From NCBI GenBank assembly GCA_019119635.1, contig DWWP01000025.1, positions 62,001-126,000 of the forward strand: DNA of 64,000 nt, given 5' to 3'. Under the pieces are notes generated by a model. It ran no database searches and was not told the DNA's origin. It was given only the letters and a program-made list of their open reading frames with translations. Position numbers and translations under genes: made by a program. Source of the stretch: Candidatus Dietzia intestinipullorum. Lineage in GTDB: Bacteria > Actinomycetota > Actinomycetes > Mycobacteriales > Mycobacteriaceae. Positions 42,513 through 52,183 of the stretch are shown piece after piece; within the stretch, counting starts at the first letter, position 1, and each line of letters begins with the position of its first letter.

Positions 42513-43405
42513 CGTTCCACGGGAACTTCGACGGCATCCTGACCTGGTTGAGCAACCAGGGGCTGGAGGTCGTCCTCCTGGTCCTCGGTGCCGCCCTCAT
42601 GACCCGGGTGATCGGCAAGATCGCGCGGATGTGGACGGGCCGCATCGACGCCAGCCACGGCGACGACGAGTTCTGGTCGGAGGAGGCCAAGCACCTCCAC
42701 TCACTCATCCAGGTCATCTCGTACGTGGTGGTGGGGATCGTCTACATTCTCATCGCCATCCAGATCCTGCTGAGATTCGGCGTCAACCTGGTCGCGCTCG
42801 TGGCGCCCGCGACGGTGCTGGGCGCGGCGCTCGGCTTCGGTGCCCAGAAGATCGTCCAGGACTTCCTCGCCGGGTTCTTCGTGTTGGCCGAGCGTCAGTA
42901 CGGCTACGGCGACATCGTGGAGTTGACCACTGCCACGGGGGTGTCGGCGGGCACGGTCGAGGACGTCACCCTGCGGATCACCAAACTGCGCACGCTCGAT
43001 GGTGAGGCGGTGATGGTGCCCAACGGGCAGATCGTCACCAGCATCAACCAGTCCCAGGACTGGGCCCGCGCGATCATCGACGTCCCGGTGCCCAACAACG
43101 CGGACATGGACCGCGCGAACGAGGTGTTCGCGGAGGTCTGCCGGACGATCGTGGACGACGAGCAGGTGGGTGTCTACGTCCTGGACGAGCCCACCGTGAT
43201 GGGCGTGCAGTCCATCCGGCTCGAGCAGACCGTCGTGCGGCTCCTGGCCCGCACCAAACCGGGGATGCAGTGGGTGGTCGGCCGCCGCATGCGGGCGATC
43301 ATCCTGCGCCGGTTCCGCGAGGAGGGGATCGTCCTGGAACCCGAGGCTCTCGCGGCGATCCGCGCCGGGATGATCCGGCCCCACGCCGGAGAGGGGGAGG
43401 CGTAG
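42509..43405 (+). CDS. Mechanosensitive ion channel of the MscS family
   Basis: A 298-residue membrane protein. Hydrophobic helices lie near residues 18-38, 70-92 and 96-115, followed by the beta domain. The MscS pore helix and cytoplasmic part are visible: [51 protein letters not shown]. The channel would release solutes under hypo-osmotic shock; note the osmolyte importer at 46-49 kb. GTG 42509 overlaps the prfB stop. It ends directly against the next gene. Confidence 0.9.
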   Translation: MTFHGNFDGILTWLSNQGLEVVLLVLGAALMTRVIGKIARMWTGRIDASHGDDEFWSEEAKHLHSLIQVISYVVVGIVYILIAIQILLRFGVNLVALVAPATVLGAALGFGAQKIVQDFLAGFFVLAERQYGYGDIVELTTATGVSAGTVEDVTLRITKLRTLDGEAVMVPNGQIVTSINQSQDWARAIIDVPVPNNADMDRANEVFAEVCRTIVDDEQVGVYVLDEPTVMGVQSIRLEQTVVRLLARTKPGMQWVVGRRMRAIILRRFREEGIVLEPEALAAIRAGMIRPHAGEGEA

Positions 43406-43930
43406 ATGGCGGACGAGACGGACCCGTTGGGTCTCGGGGGGTCCCCGGAGCCGGACGCCCCCTCGAGGCGGTCGAAGCCCGCGCTGTTGTCGCTGGCCGG
43501 GGAGTTCTTCCGCATGTCGCGGACCACCGCGATCCTGTTGGCCGTGTTCCTCCTGGCGGGAGGGCTGTACCTCCTGGTCCGCGAGGACCCGGTACTCAAT
43601 ATCGGACGGGCGGGCCCCGCCGAGCCCACCGAGCCCGCGACCCCCACCCCGTCGGGTGCCACGACGAGCGAGGACGACCAGCCGTCGGAGTCGACGGAAC
43701 CGACGTCCCCGACCGAGGGCACCGTGACGACGGAGGTGCCGACGTCCCAGCTTGACGACGACGATGACGAGGCGCAGGTCCCGTCCACACCGGACCGGGC
43801 GCCCACGGGGGCCTCGACCGCGGTCCCGGAGACCACGGCGCCCACCCCGCAGACACCTGCGGACGGCGGCGCACCCGACGGCCAGCAGGGCGGTGGGGTC
43901 GTCGACGGCGGCGCGTCGCCCACGTCGTGA
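43406..43930 (+). CDS. Proline/threonine-rich single-pass membrane protein of unknown function
   Basis: A 174-residue protein with a cytoplasmic start of about 35 residues, one helix (TTAILLAVFLLAGGLYLLV, about residues 37-55), and a low-complexity exposed tail rich in Thr, Pro, Ser and acids (TEPATPTPSGATTSEDDQ). The ATG abuts the stop of mscS, with GGGGAGG upstream. M. tuberculosis has a similar proline-rich membrane protein before ftsE (Rv3103c). No enzymatic motif. The tail composition suggests a surface-exposed, perhaps glycosylated, stalk. Confidence 0.75.
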   Translation: MADETDPLGLGGSPEPDAPSRRSKPALLSLAGEFFRMSRTTAILLAVFLLAGGLYLLVREDPVLNIGRAGPAEPTEPATPTPSGATTSEDDQPSESTEPTSPTEGTVTTEVPTSQLDDDDDEAQVPSTPDRAPTGASTAVPETTAPTPQTPADGGAPDGQQGGGVVDGGASPTS

Positions 43931-43962
43931 CCGCGCGCCCCACGCAGTGACGCACGGGGCGC

Positions 43963-43968
43963 TACGCT
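43963..43968 (+). promoter_or_regulatory. Promoter -10 element of leaderless ftsE
   Basis: TACGCT lies exactly at -12 to -7 from the ftsE GTG at 43975. No Shine-Dalgarno is present. Strong fit to the TANNNT -10 of mycobacterial leaderless genes. Confidence 0.6.
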
Positions 43969-43974
43969 ACTGGT

Positions 43975-44664
43975 GTGATCAGTGCTTCGCATGTGACCAA
44001 GGCGTACGCCTCCGTGCCGCGACCCGCCCTGTCGGACGTCAGCGTGGAGATCGCTGACGGAGAGTTCGCGTTCCTCATCGGCGCCTCCGGGTCCGGCAAG
44101 TCGACCTTTCTGCGGCTGCTGCTCCGGGAGGAGAAGGTGGACTCCGGCTCGCTCCGTGTGGCCGGGCACGACCTGACGCGGATGAAGACCTCGGCCGTGC
44201 CGACGCTGCGACGGACGCTCGGGTGCGTCTTCCAGGACTTCCGGCTGCTCACGGGCAAGACGGTCGCGGAGAACGTGGCGTTCGCGCTGCAGGTGATCGG
44301 CCGGCCCAGAGCGACTGTCGACAAGGTGGTTCCCGAGACCCTCGACATGGTCGGCCTGGGTGGCAAGGCCGATCGACGGCCGCACGAGTTGTCCGGCGGT
44401 GAACAACAGCGTGTGGCCATCGCCCGGGCCTTCGTCAACCGACCCAGGCTCCTCCTCGCGGACGAGCCCACCGGAAACCTCGACCCCGAGACCAGCGAGG
44501 GCATCATGCTCCTGCTCGACCGGATCAACCGCACCGGCACCACCGTCCTCATGGCCACCCACGACCGGCACATCGTCGACCGGTCCCGGCGCCGGGTGGT
44601 GGAGCTCGTGGACGGCGAGGTGGTTCGCGATGACGCCCGCGGCACGTACGGGGTGGACCGGTGA
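43975..44664 (+). CDS. ftsE: Cell division ATP-binding protein FtsE
   Basis: A 229-residue ABC ATPase with Walker [10 protein letters not shown] (about residues 36-44), signature [14 protein letters not shown], and Walker [13 protein letters not shown]. Together with FtsX it activates peptidoglycan hydrolases at the division site. GTG 43975 has no Shine-Dalgarno; TACGCT at -12 to -7 predicts a leaderless transcript. ftsX begins by GTGA overlap with its stop, so the two are coupled. Confidence 0.95.
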   Translation: MISASHVTKAYASVPRPALSDVSVEIADGEFAFLIGASGSGKSTFLRLLLREEKVDSGSLRVAGHDLTRMKTSAVPTLRRTLGCVFQDFRLLTGKTVAENVAFALQVIGRPRATVDKVVPETLDMVGLGGKADRRPHELSGGEQQRVAIARAFVNRPRLLLADEPTGNLDPETSEGIMLLLDRINRTGTTVLMATHDRHIVDRSRRRVVELVDGEVVRDDARGTYGVDR

Positions 44665-45566
44665 CGGCCGCGCGGTTCATCGCGTCCGAGGTCTGGCAGG
44701 GGCTGCGCCGCAACCTGTCCATGACGCTGGCGATGATCATCACCACCGCAGTGGCGCTGGCCATGCTCGGCGCCGGCCTGCTCGTGGTGATGACGGCGTC
44801 GGCGAGCCAGGACAAATACGACTACCTCAACGAGTTCCGCGTGTACGTCGACCGGTCGATCTCGCGCGAGGACCCCGACTGCACGGCGGAGTGCGGCCAG
44901 ATCCGTGCGCAACTCGAATCGACCGCCGGGGTCGCCTCGGTCGAGTACAAGGACCCGGAGGAGACCTATTCCGAGTTCGTCGATCTCTTCTCGTCCACGG
45001 ACCCGGTGCTGGTCGAGTCCACGTCGCCGGACGCCCTCGGGTCCCGGTTCACGCTCACCCTGGACGATCCCACCGGGGCCGAGGCGGTGTCCACGCAGCT
45101 GGGCACCGTCGAGGGGATCGAGATCGTCCAGGGCCAGGGAGAGCTGGTTGAGCGGGTGTTCTCCGTGTTGGACGGCATCCGCAACGCGGCGTTCGCGGTC
45201 GCGGTGGTCCAGCTGCTGGCCACCGTCCTGCTCATCGCCAACATGACCCGGATCGCGGCGTTCACCAGACGCACCGCCCTGGGGATCATGCGGCTGGTCG
45301 GCGCGAGTCGCTGGTACACCGAGTTGCCGTTCGTGCTGGAGGCCGTGATCGCCGCCGTCGTCGGGGCGGTCCTGGCAGTGGGGGGCCTCGTGGCGGCCAA
45401 CGGCGTCTTCCTCGACCGCATGCTGGCGGAGGCCTACCGTGCCAACCTGGTCGAGCGGATCTCCACCGGCGACATCCTCCTGCTCGGCCCGGTGCTGATC
45501 CTGGCCGGTGCCGTCGTCTCGGCGCTGACGGCGTGGGTGACCCTGCGGGTGACGGTCCGGCACTGA
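44661..45566 (+). CDS. ftsX: Cell division membrane protein FtsX
   Basis: A 301-residue protein with four membrane segments: about residues 20-45, then a large extracytoplasmic loop (about 50-170), and three helices near 175-200, 222-252 and 270-295. The loop contains DCTAEC. FtsX transmits ATP binding in FtsE to cell-wall hydrolases outside. GTG 44661 overlaps the ftsE stop. The end is followed by smpB with its own promoter-like TAGACT at 45597-45602. Confidence 0.93.
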   Translation: MTAARFIASEVWQGLRRNLSMTLAMIITTAVALAMLGAGLLVVMTASASQDKYDYLNEFRVYVDRSISREDPDCTAECGQIRAQLESTAGVASVEYKDPEETYSEFVDLFSSTDPVLVESTSPDALGSRFTLTLDDPTGAEAVSTQLGTVEGIEIVQGQGELVERVFSVLDGIRNAAFAVAVVQLLATVLLIANMTRIAAFTRRTALGIMRLVGASRWYTELPFVLEAVIAAVVGAVLAVGGLVAANGVFLDRMLAEAYRANLVERISTGDILLLGPVLILAGAVVSALTAWVTLRVTVRH

Positions 45567-45644
45567 TCCGGCTCGTCGCGCCCGTGGGCCCTCCACTAGA
45601 CTCGGGGGTCTGCCCGACGGTCGGAGACGAGGAGGTGAGCCGGC

Positions 45645-46151
45645 GTGGCCAAGAAGAAAAAGAAGGGCGCGTCGTCTCTCGGTACCGACGGCAGCGTGGT
45701 GGCGAGCAATCGCAAGGCCCGGCACGATTTCCAGATCCTCGACACCCTCGAGGCCGGCATCGCGCTCGTCGGGACCGAGATCAAGAGCATGCGCGAGGGC
45801 AAGGCGTCGCTCGTCGACGCGTTCGCGACGGTGGACCAGGGCGAGGTGTGGTTGCGAGGCCTCCACATCCCCGAGTACTCGCACGGCAGCTGGACCAACC
45901 ATGTGCCCAAGCGGGCCCGGAAGCTCCTGCTCCACCGACGGGAGATCGACTCGCTGATGGGCAAGGTGCGCGACGGCAACATCACGCTCGTGCCGCTGTC
46001 CCTGTACTTCGTCGGCGGCCGGGTCAAGGTCGAGCTCGCGGTGGCGCGCGGTAAGCAGGCCCACGACAAGCGCCAGGATCTGGCCCGCCGGACCGCAGAG
46101 CGTGAGGCGGTCGCCGAGCTGGGCCGCAAGATCAAGGGCATGCGCGCCTGA
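45645..46151 (+). CDS. smpB: SsrA-binding protein SmpB
   Basis: A 168-residue protein, slightly long for SmpB because of a lysine-rich N-terminus (MAKKKKKGASSLG) and a basic C-terminal tail (RKIKGMRA). The core is canonical: LEAGIALVGTEIKSMREGKASLVDAFA, EVWLRGLHIPEYSHGSW and RGKQAHDKRQDLARR. It loads tmRNA on stalled ribosomes; the tmRNA gene lies 3.4 kb downstream, after the proXWV genes. GTG 45645 has GAGGAGG. A strong terminator follows at 46168. Confidence 0.95.
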   Translation: MAKKKKKGASSLGTDGSVVASNRKARHDFQILDTLEAGIALVGTEIKSMREGKASLVDAFATVDQGEVWLRGLHIPEYSHGSWTNHVPKRARKLLLHRREIDSLMGKVRDGNITLVPLSLYFVGGRVKVELAVARGKQAHDKRQDLARRTAEREAVAELGRKIKGMRA

Positions 46152-46167
46152 TCCTGGGTCTGGAGAC

Positions 46168-46210
46168 GAGTCCGCCCCGCGGCCGCATCGTGCGGCAGCG
46201 GGGCGGACTC
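46168..46210. terminator. Terminator between smpB and proX
   Basis: A 20-base stem with one mismatch (46168-46187 with 46191-46210) and a three-base loop lies between the convergent smpB and proX genes. Confidence 0.85.
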
Positions 46211-46236
46211 ATCTCACCGGGCGGGTGCCGGGTGGG

Positions 46237-47139
46237 TCACTCGCCGGCGGTCTCCGGGAGTGCCGGGAGCAGGTCCGGGTTCTCGTCCAGCCAGGCCTGG
46301 ATGGCCTCGGCCTCGCGGCCCTCGCCGTACTCGTTGACGACCATGTCCTCGAGCTCGCTGTACTTCTCGTCGCTGATCTTGACGTCGCCCGCGAACTCGG
46401 CGATGTCCGGGTAGTCCTCGGAGAAGCCCTCGCTGGCCAGGATGTGGAGGCTCTCCGGCTCGGGGAAGAGGCCCTCGGGATCCTCGAGCGCCTTCACCGG
46501 GAAGGAGTTGTTGGCCCAGAACGGTGTCCAGAGGGTGACCACGATGTCGTTCTCGTTCTGGATCGCCGTGTCCAGCTCGGCGAGCATCGCCGTGGTGGAC
46601 GACGTGGTGAGCTCGTAGTCGTCGAGCCCGTAGCCCGGCATGACGTCCTCCTGGGTGGCGCGGGTCAGGCCGGCCCCCGGCTCGATGCCGATGATCGTGC
46701 CGTCGAAACGGTCGGCCTGGCCCTGGAGGTCGGAGACCGAGTTGATGTCGTCCATGTACTCGGGCACCGACAGGTTGAGGTCGGCGCTGTCGTACCAGGC
46801 ACCGAGCGACTCGTAGTCGTCCTCGTAGCGCTCGGCGTACTCGATGTGGGTCTCCTCGGGCCAGGCCGAGGGGTAGATGTCGATATCGCCGTTGGCCAGG
46901 CCCTGGTACACGACGGCGGCGTCGCTGAGCGCGACGTGCTCGACCTCGTAGCCCATCTCGTTGAGCTGGTTCTCCATGAGGTGGGCCATGGACAGGCCGT
47001 CACTCCAGGAGGGCAGGTAGCCCATCCGGATGGTGTCGCCGGCGGAGCCGCCGTCGCCTCCGTCCTCGGAACAGGCCACGAGGCCCAGCGCGAGGACGCC
47101 CGCGGAGAACAGTGCCGCAGACTTTCTCATCAGTGACAT
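46237..47139 (-). CDS. proX: Glycine betaine/proline ABC importer, substrate-binding lipoprotein
   Basis: A 300-residue lipoprotein. The signal peptide ends at the lipobox LVAC (Cys about residue 23). The mature part follows the OpuAC/ProX fold: GYLPSWSDGLSMAHLMENQL, DIYPSAWPEETHIEY and VVTLWTPFWANNSFPVK. Aromatic residues W, Y and F in these segments would form the betaine-binding box. ATG 47139 has AAAGGAT. It is the last gene of a proVWX cluster read from right to left, with permease and ATPase upstream. The role is import of compatible solutes in osmotic stress. Confidence 0.9.
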   Translation of the reverse strand: MSLMRKSAALFSAGVLALGLVACSEDGGDGGSAGDTIRMGYLPSWSDGLSMAHLMENQLNEMGYEVEHVALSDAAVVYQGLANGDIDIYPSAWPEETHIEYAERYEDDYESLGAWYDSADLNLSVPEYMDDINSVSDLQGQADRFDGTIIGIEPGAGLTRATQEDVMPGYGLDDYELTTSSTTAMLAELDTAIQNENDIVVTLWTPFWANNSFPVKALEDPEGLFPEPESLHILASEGFSEDYPDIAEFAGDVKISDEKYSELEDMVVNEYGEGREAEAIQAWLDENPDLLPALPETAGE

Positions 47140-47163
47140 GACTGATCCTTTCGGTTGTGTGTT

Positions 47164-48105
47164 CTACGTGGCCACGTTGGACACCGGCATCCCGGTGGTG
47201 GCGGCCGACGTCTGTGTCGACGGCTTGCGTCGACGGCCACGAAGCTTGGCCCAGAGGGAGCCCTGGTACTGCGAGGAGTTCCCGAGGGCGGCCGTCATCC
47301 TGTCAAGGAAGACCGCGAGGAAGACCACCGCGAGACCCGCCTCGACGCCCTGGGCGAGATCGAGGGTCGAGATCGCCGAGACGACCTCCTGGCCGAGCCC
47401 GGGAGCGCCGACCATGCCGGCGATGACCGCCATGGACAGCGAGAGCATGATCACCTGGTTGACTCCCGCCATGATCGACGGGACCGCGAGCGGCAGCTGG
47501 ATGCCGCGGAGGATCTGCCAGTCGCTCGCGCCGAACGCCTCTCCGGCCTCCACCGTCTCCGAGTCGACCTGCCGGATGCCGAGTTCCGTCAGTCGCACGC
47601 CCGGGGGCAGCGCGAAGATGATGGTGGAGAACAGTCCGGGCACCACACCGATCGAGAAGAACGTCACCGCCGGGATCAGGTAGACGAACGCCGGCATGGT
47701 CTGCATGAAGTCCATGATCGGGCGGACGATGGCGCTCACGGTGGAGGACTTCGCGGCCCAGATCCCCAGCGGGACGGCGATCACCACGGCCACCAGCGTC
47801 GCCACCAGGACCAGGGCCATCGTCTGGAGCAGCTGGGTCCACTGCTCCATCGAGACCACCAGGAGGAAGGCGAGGATCGTGCCGAGCGCCAGGCGCCACG
47901 AGCGGAAGAACCATCCGATCAGGCCGAAGAGCGCGACCGCGACGTAGGTCGGGATGCTGGTCAACCCGGTCTCCAGGTTGGTGACCAGGAAGCTCATGAT
48001 CGCGCTGAAGGCGTCGAACAGCCAGGAGACGTTGTCTGTCAGCCAGTCGATCCCGTCCTCGGCCCAGGTGCCGAGAGGGATCCGCGGGATGTCTGCGCCG
48101 TTCAT
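47164..48105 (-). CDS. proW: Glycine betaine/proline ABC importer, permease
   Basis: A 313-residue protein with about 7 hydrophobic helices. The permease signature of the EAA type is visible as EAGEAFGASDWQILRGIQLPLAVPSIMAGVN, followed by MVGAPGLGQEVV, both contact points for the ATPase. The N-terminal 40 residues hold a charged, amphipathic stretch, and the C-terminus is a basic cytoplasmic tail. ATG 48105 overlaps the proV stop by one base, so translation is coupled. proX follows 24 bases after its stop. Confidence 0.9.
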   Translation of the reverse strand: MNGADIPRIPLGTWAEDGIDWLTDNVSWLFDAFSAIMSFLVTNLETGLTSIPTYVAVALFGLIGWFFRSWRLALGTILAFLLVVSMEQWTQLLQTMALVLVATLVAVVIAVPLGIWAAKSSTVSAIVRPIMDFMQTMPAFVYLIPAVTFFSIGVVPGLFSTIIFALPPGVRLTELGIRQVDSETVEAGEAFGASDWQILRGIQLPLAVPSIMAGVNQVIMLSLSMAVIAGMVGAPGLGQEVVSAISTLDLAQGVEAGLAVVFLAVFLDRMTAALGNSSQYQGSLWAKLRGRRRKPSTQTSAATTGMPVSNVAT

Positions 48106-49355
48106 CACAGGGTCCCTCCCGTGGTCGTGGTGGAGGCCGCGGCGGAGCCGTTCGTGACCGTGTCCAGCGGCGCACTGTCCTGTCCCGAACCGGCCGCAGC
48201 CAGCAGGGTCACGCGGGGGATCACGCCGGCGATCCGGCCGTCGTCGCCCACCACGATGACCGGCGTGGGGTTCTCGGCCGATTCGGTGAAGAGTTCGGAG
48301 ATGAGGATGTCCTCCCGGACCACCGGGAGGGGGTGCGTCGTCGAGTACGGCAGATCGGACCTGCCCGCGCGCACCGCGTCGGCGACGTCGTCCTCCCAGA
48401 GGACGCCGGCGGGGGTGCGGTCGCGGTTGACGACGACGAGCCACGAGTTCTGGCTCTCGCGCAGGAGCTTGTGCGCGGCCTTCGGTCCCTGCTCGGAGCC
48501 GAGGACCGACGGCGGCCTCTCCATGATCGTGGCGGCGGTCAACACGCGGGTGCGGTCGACGTCCTGCACGAACTGCGAGACGTAGTCGTTCGCCGGGTCG
48601 TTGAGGATCTCCTCGGCGGTGCCGATCTGGACGATCTCCCCGTCGCGCATGATCGCGATCCGGTCGCCCAGGCGCATGGCCTCGTTGAGGTCGTGGGTGA
48701 TGAACAGGATGGTCTTCTGCAGCTGGGACTGCAGTTCGACCAGCTGGTCTTGCATGTCGCGGCGGATCAGGGGGTCGAGCGCGGAGAACGCCTCGTCCAT
48801 GAGCATGATGTCCGTGCCCGCGGCCAGGGCGCGGGCGAGGCCCACGCGTTGCTGCATGCCGCCGGACAGCTCGTGCGGGTAGGAGTCGCCCCACCCGTCG
48901 AGTCCGACCATGCCGAGCGCCTCCTCGGCGCGCTCACGACGCTCCTGCGCGGGCACCCCCTGGATCTTGAGTGCGTACGCGGCGTTGTCGCCGACGGTGC
49001 GGTGGGGGAGCAGGGCGAAGTTCTGGAAGACCATGGAGATCTTCTTCCGACGGACCTCGCGCAGTTGTGCCTCGGACATGTCGGTGATCGACTCGTCACC
49101 GATACGGATTTCTCCGGCGGTGCCCTTGAGCAGTCCGTTGACGGTGCGGATCAATGTGGATTTTCCTGATCCGGACAGTCCCATGACCACGAAGAGCTCG
49201 CCGGGCCGGATCTCGAGCGACGCATTGATCACCGCCGCCGTCAGGCCGTCTTCGCGCAGCTCCGCCCGGGTTTTCCCGGCCTTGAGCTCGCGAACCCCGC
49301 GGGAGGGGTTGCGGCCGAATATCTGGTACAAGTCTCTGATCGATATGGCGGCCAC
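48105..49355 (-). CDS. proV: Glycine betaine/proline ABC importer, ATPase with CBS domains
   Basis: A 416-residue ATPase with Walker A GLSGSGKST (near residue 65), signature LSGGMQQRVGLARA and Walker B MLMDEAFSALDP. The region after residue 280 holds a tandem CBS module (AAHKLLRESQNSWLVVVNRDRTPAG, then a second) that in ProV/OpuA senses ionic strength. GTG 49355 has AAGGAGG at good spacing and is preferred over upstream in-frame starts. A -10-like TACGAT lies upstream (complement of 49392-49397). It starts the proVWX operon and is divergent from tmRNA. Confidence 0.9.
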   Translation of the reverse strand: MAAISIRDLYQIFGRNPSRGVRELKAGKTRAELREDGLTAAVINASLEIRPGELFVVMGLSGSGKSTLIRTVNGLLKGTAGEIRIGDESITDMSEAQLREVRRKKISMVFQNFALLPHRTVGDNAAYALKIQGVPAQERRERAEEALGMVGLDGWGDSYPHELSGGMQQRVGLARALAAGTDIMLMDEAFSALDPLIRRDMQDQLVELQSQLQKTILFITHDLNEAMRLGDRIAIMRDGEIVQIGTAEEILNDPANDYVSQFVQDVDRTRVLTAATIMERPPSVLGSEQGPKAAHKLLRESQNSWLVVVNRDRTPAGVLWEDDVADAVRAGRSDLPYSTTHPLPVVREDILISELFTESAENPTPVIVVGDDGRIAGVIPRVTLLAAAGSGQDSAPLDTVTNGSAAASTTTTGGTL

Positions 49356-49536
49356 ATCGCCTCCTTGTGTGTCGCATGTGACAACTGAGTCATCGTAACA
49401 GGGAACTATCAGGTTGTTCATGGGCCGGCTCGGTCCCGAACCGAGGCCGGGCCGGGCCGGAGCGCTCCGGGAATGTTCTGCCGGCACGGGGTGTTACACT
49501 GGGCAGTCCGACGGATTTCGACGTCGGGACCTGCGA

Positions 49537-49907
49537 GGGGCTGATGTGGTTTCGACTACGTGAGCTGACGCAGGGGAAGCGTGCCGGTGCAGGCCAGAGA
49601 CCACCGAAAGCGTCGTGGCAACCAATTACGCGCCGATACTGATCAGCGCGACTACGCCCTCGCTGCCTGATAGCGAGCCCGTAGTCTGTCGGCCCGGAGT
49701 CGCCCTCGCTCCGGACCCCGGCATCATCTAGAGGGCTCACCGGCTCACCCGGTCACGGGGTGGGTCGGGACATCACACAGTGACTAGGATCGTCATCGCC
49801 GACATGTCCGCATGAGGGCGAGATCCGAGTAGAGGCCAACGCGGACTGCGCACGGAGAAGCCCTGCCGATGCTGCGGAGGACCCGGGTTCAATTCCCGGC
49901 AGCTCCA
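49537..49907 (+). ncRNA. ssrA: Transfer-messenger RNA (ssrA)
   Basis: A 371-base tmRNA. The 5' GGGGCTG pairs with CAGCTCC at 49900-49906, giving the G3-U70 pair that marks alanine acceptance. The 3' T-arm is CCGGGTTCAATTCCCGG-like. The tag frame begins at 49632 and encodes ADTDQRDYALAA, ending with TGA at 49668-49670; this resembles the mycobacterial tag ADSHQRDYALAA. CCA is not encoded (CAA follows). A -10-like TACACT at 49495-49500 is about 37 bases upstream. Confidence 0.95.
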
Positions 49908-50051
49908 CAATCGGGCCGCGCCCCCGGTCGACCGCCGACCGGGGGCGCGGTGCATTTGTTAGCGGTGGTCGCCGTCTTCGGTACCCTCGCCGTGAGACGC
50001 CGCGCGCCGACGAAGGTCGCCGGTACACCCGCGAAGAGAGGCCTCCCGCAC

Positions 50052-50795
50052 GTGAACGCCAAATCCGCCGGCAGCAAGAGCACCAAGGTGCTCAAGACCA
50101 AGTCCAACAACGGCATGCTCGTCACGGTCCTCGCGCTGATCGCGATCGCCGTGCTCGTGCTCGGTGGCGTGGTCTACTTTGCGCAGAAGGGCGGCGAGGC
50201 GAACCCGATCACGTTCGGCGAGACCGCGGACCCGCAGATCGAGATCTCCGACGAGGGCGTCGTCGCGGTGGGCGAGGCCGACGCCCCGGTCGTCCAGATC
50301 TGGGAGGACTACATGTGCCCGGCGTGCGGCTCCTTCGAGGCGCAGTACGGCGAGCCCATCGCCACCGCCGTCGAGGGCGGTGACCTCCGGGTCGAGTTCC
50401 ACACCCTCAACTTCCTCGACGGCCAGTCCGGATCGGGCGAATACTCCACGCGCGCCCTGGCCGCCGTCCAGTGCGTGGCCGCCAAGAGCGACCTGAGCAC
50501 CTTCTTCGACGTCAAGAACGCCTTCTTCGCCCAGCAGCCGGCCGAGGGCGGGGGCGACCTCACGGCGAGTGAGCTGGCCTCGACGGCCGAATCCGCCGGC
50601 GCCGACGACGACACGGTGGAGTGCATCAGCAACGTCGAGACCAACGGCGGGATCGACAAGGCCTCGGACAGCGCCGACAACGCGCAGCAGAGCATCCGCG
50701 ACATCACCGACCGGGTCTCGACCCCGTCCGTGGCCCACGAGGGTGAGCTCGTCGACATCCAGGATCCGGCCTGGCTGACCAATATCATCGGCTGA
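50052..50795 (+). CDS. Membrane-anchored DsbA-like thioredoxin-fold protein
   Basis: A 247-residue protein. A lysine-rich cytoplasmic start (NAKSAGSKSTKVLKTKSNN) precedes one transmembrane helix at about residues 22-44. A DsbA/DsbG-like extracytoplasmic domain follows with the redox motif CPAC in WEDYMCPACGSF and further cysteines, probably forming a structural disulfide. It would assist oxidative folding outside the membrane. GTG 50052 has GAGAGG, about 10 bases away. TACCCT upstream at 49983-49988 is a possible promoter. It is the next gene after tmRNA and ends before tRNA-Ala. Confidence 0.85.
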   Translation: MNAKSAGSKSTKVLKTKSNNGMLVTVLALIAIAVLVLGGVVYFAQKGGEANPITFGETADPQIEISDEGVVAVGEADAPVVQIWEDYMCPACGSFEAQYGEPIATAVEGGDLRVEFHTLNFLDGQSGSGEYSTRALAAVQCVAAKSDLSTFFDVKNAFFAQQPAEGGGDLTASELASTAESAGADDDTVECISNVETNGGIDKASDSADNAQQSIRDITDRVSTPSVAHEGELVDIQDPAWLTNIIG

Positions 50796-50811
50796 CCTGC
50801 CCGTCGCCGAC

Positions 50812-50840
50812 CCGGCCCCACCTCGCCACGGTGGGGCCGG
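50812..50840 (+). terminator. Terminator of the DsbA-like gene
   Basis: A perfect 11-base stem (50812-50822 with 50830-50840) with a 7-base loop lies 17 bases past the stop. Confidence 0.8.
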
Positions 50841-50924
50841 AGTCGATTTGGAAGGCCGAACCGCCGTGGTGTAACTTGGGTCGAGCCGGTCGCCGAGAAG
50901 TGGGCGGGCACAGCAAGTGAATAC

Positions 50925-50997
50925 GGGGCTATGGCGCAGCTGGTAGCGCACCACACTGGCAGTGTGGGGGTCAGGGGTTCGAGTCCCCTTAGCTCCA
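50925..50997 (+). tRNA. tRNA-Ala (GGC anticodon)
   Basis: A 73-base tRNA. The acceptor is GGGGCTA with TAGCTCC (G3-U70 pair). The anticodon loop CTGGCAG gives GGC. T-arm AGGGG-TTCGAGT-CCCCT. CCA is not encoded. A hairpin with a T-tract follows at 51008. Confidence 0.95.
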
Positions 50998-51007
50998 CAA
51001 ATCAACG

Positions 51008-51040
51008 AACCCCTCCGACTCCAGGGTCGGAGGGGTTTTT
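51008..51040 (+). terminator. Rho-independent terminator after tRNA-Ala
   Basis: A 12-base perfect stem (51008-51019 with 51026-51037) and 6-base loop run into TTTTT at 51036-51040. It is the most classical terminator in the window. Confidence 0.92.
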
Positions 51041-51088
51041 CCTGCGCGTATGGGCCCCGCGTCGACCGCGCGCTCGTACTCTCGTCCC

Positions 51089-52183
51089 ATGACTCCGATC
51101 GACAGGGCCGAAGCGGAACTGCAGCGCCTCGTGGGTGCCGGGAAACTGGTCGGCTTCGTCGCCGGGGTGCGCGAGGCCGGTCGGTCATGGGTCGCGGCCG
51201 GCGGTACGTCCGCTGTCGACGGGCCGCCGATGTCCGAGGACGCGGTCTTCCCGTTGTCCTCCAACACCAAACCGGTCGGCGGGCTCCTCGCGATGCGACT
51301 CGTGGAGCTCGGACTCCTCGGCCTCGACGATCCTGTCGGCGAGCACCTGCCGGAGTTGGCGGACCCGCGGGTGCTCGCCCGGCCGGACGGCCCACTCGAG
51401 GAGACGGTCCCCGCCGAGCGGGCGATCACGCTGCGCCACCTGCTCACCATGACCGCGGGATTCGGTTGGGCGGGGGAGGGCACCCCGCTCGCCGGGGCGA
51501 TGGCCGCGCAGCAGGTGGCCCCCGGGCCGTACGCGCCCCCGATGCCGCCGGACGAGTACCTGCGACGCCTCGGCGCTCTCCCGCTGGCCGGCCAGCCCGG
51601 GCAGGGTTGGAACTACCACAACAGCAGCGACGTGCTGGGCGTCCTGCTGGCGCGGGCGACCGGCAGCGCCGTCCCCGACCTCGTGGCCGAACACGTCACC
51701 GGCCCGCTCGGGACGCGGGACACCGGCTTCACGGCCGCCCCGGGCCGCCTGGTCGCCTCGTACGGGGCGGACCCGTCCGGGGGACTGCGGGCGCTCGACA
51801 CCGCGGGCCGGTTCGGGGAGCCGCCCGCGTTCGCCTCGCTCGCGTGCGGCCTGGCCGCCACCGTCGCGGACTACCTCCTCGCCCTCGAAGCCCTCGTCGC
51901 GGGTGCGCCGGTCCTCGCCCCGGAGACCGCGGCGCAGATGTGCACCGATCAGCTCACCGCGGCGCAGCGCGCGGCCGCCTCCGGGATCGTCGAGCCCGGG
52001 AGCGGCTACGGCTTCCAGGTGGAGACCCGCCCCGACGGCGCCGTGGGATGGGCCGGGGGGCTGGGCACGATCGGCTACGCGGACCGGGACACCGGCCGGG
52101 CCGCCGCGGTGTTCACCAACCAGGGCTTCGACGTCGAGGGCGCGACGGAGGCGCTGGACGCCGTGTGGGGCCTGCTCAGCTGA
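51089..52183 (+). CDS. Serine hydrolase of the beta-lactamase/esterase (class C) family
   Basis: A 364-residue enzyme without a signal peptide, so cytoplasmic. Active-site motifs: SNTK (SxxK) in [23 protein letters not shown] (YxN) and [11 protein letters not shown] in place of KTG. The family includes esterases and penicillin-binding-like hydrolases; the substrate is unknown. ATG 51089 is preceded by TACTCT exactly at -12 to -7, predicting a leaderless transcript. Its tail overlaps the convergent nadE by 8 bases. Confidence 0.85.
   Translation: MTPIDRAEAELQRLVGAGKLVGFVAGVREAGRSWVAAGGTSAVDGPPMSEDAVFPLSSNTKPVGGLLAMRLVELGLLGLDDPVGEHLPELADPRVLARPDGPLEETVPAERAITLRHLLTMTAGFGWAGEGTPLAGAMAAQQVAPGPYAPPMPPDEYLRRLGALPLAGQPGQGWNYHNSSDVLGVLLARATGSAVPDLVAEHVTGPLGTRDTGFTAAPGRLVASYGADPSGGLRALDTAGRFGEPPAFASLACGLAATVADYLLALEALVAGAPVLAPETAAQMCTDQLTAAQRAAASGIVEPGSGYGFQVETRPDGAVGWAGGLGTIGYADRDTGRAAAVFTNQGFDVEGATEALDAVWGLLS

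Noticed and set aside
49356..49536. Longer ProV starting near 49487
   Set aside because: The extension has no similarity to ProV and would run over the predicted promoter at 49392-49397; GTG 49355 has AAGGAGG.
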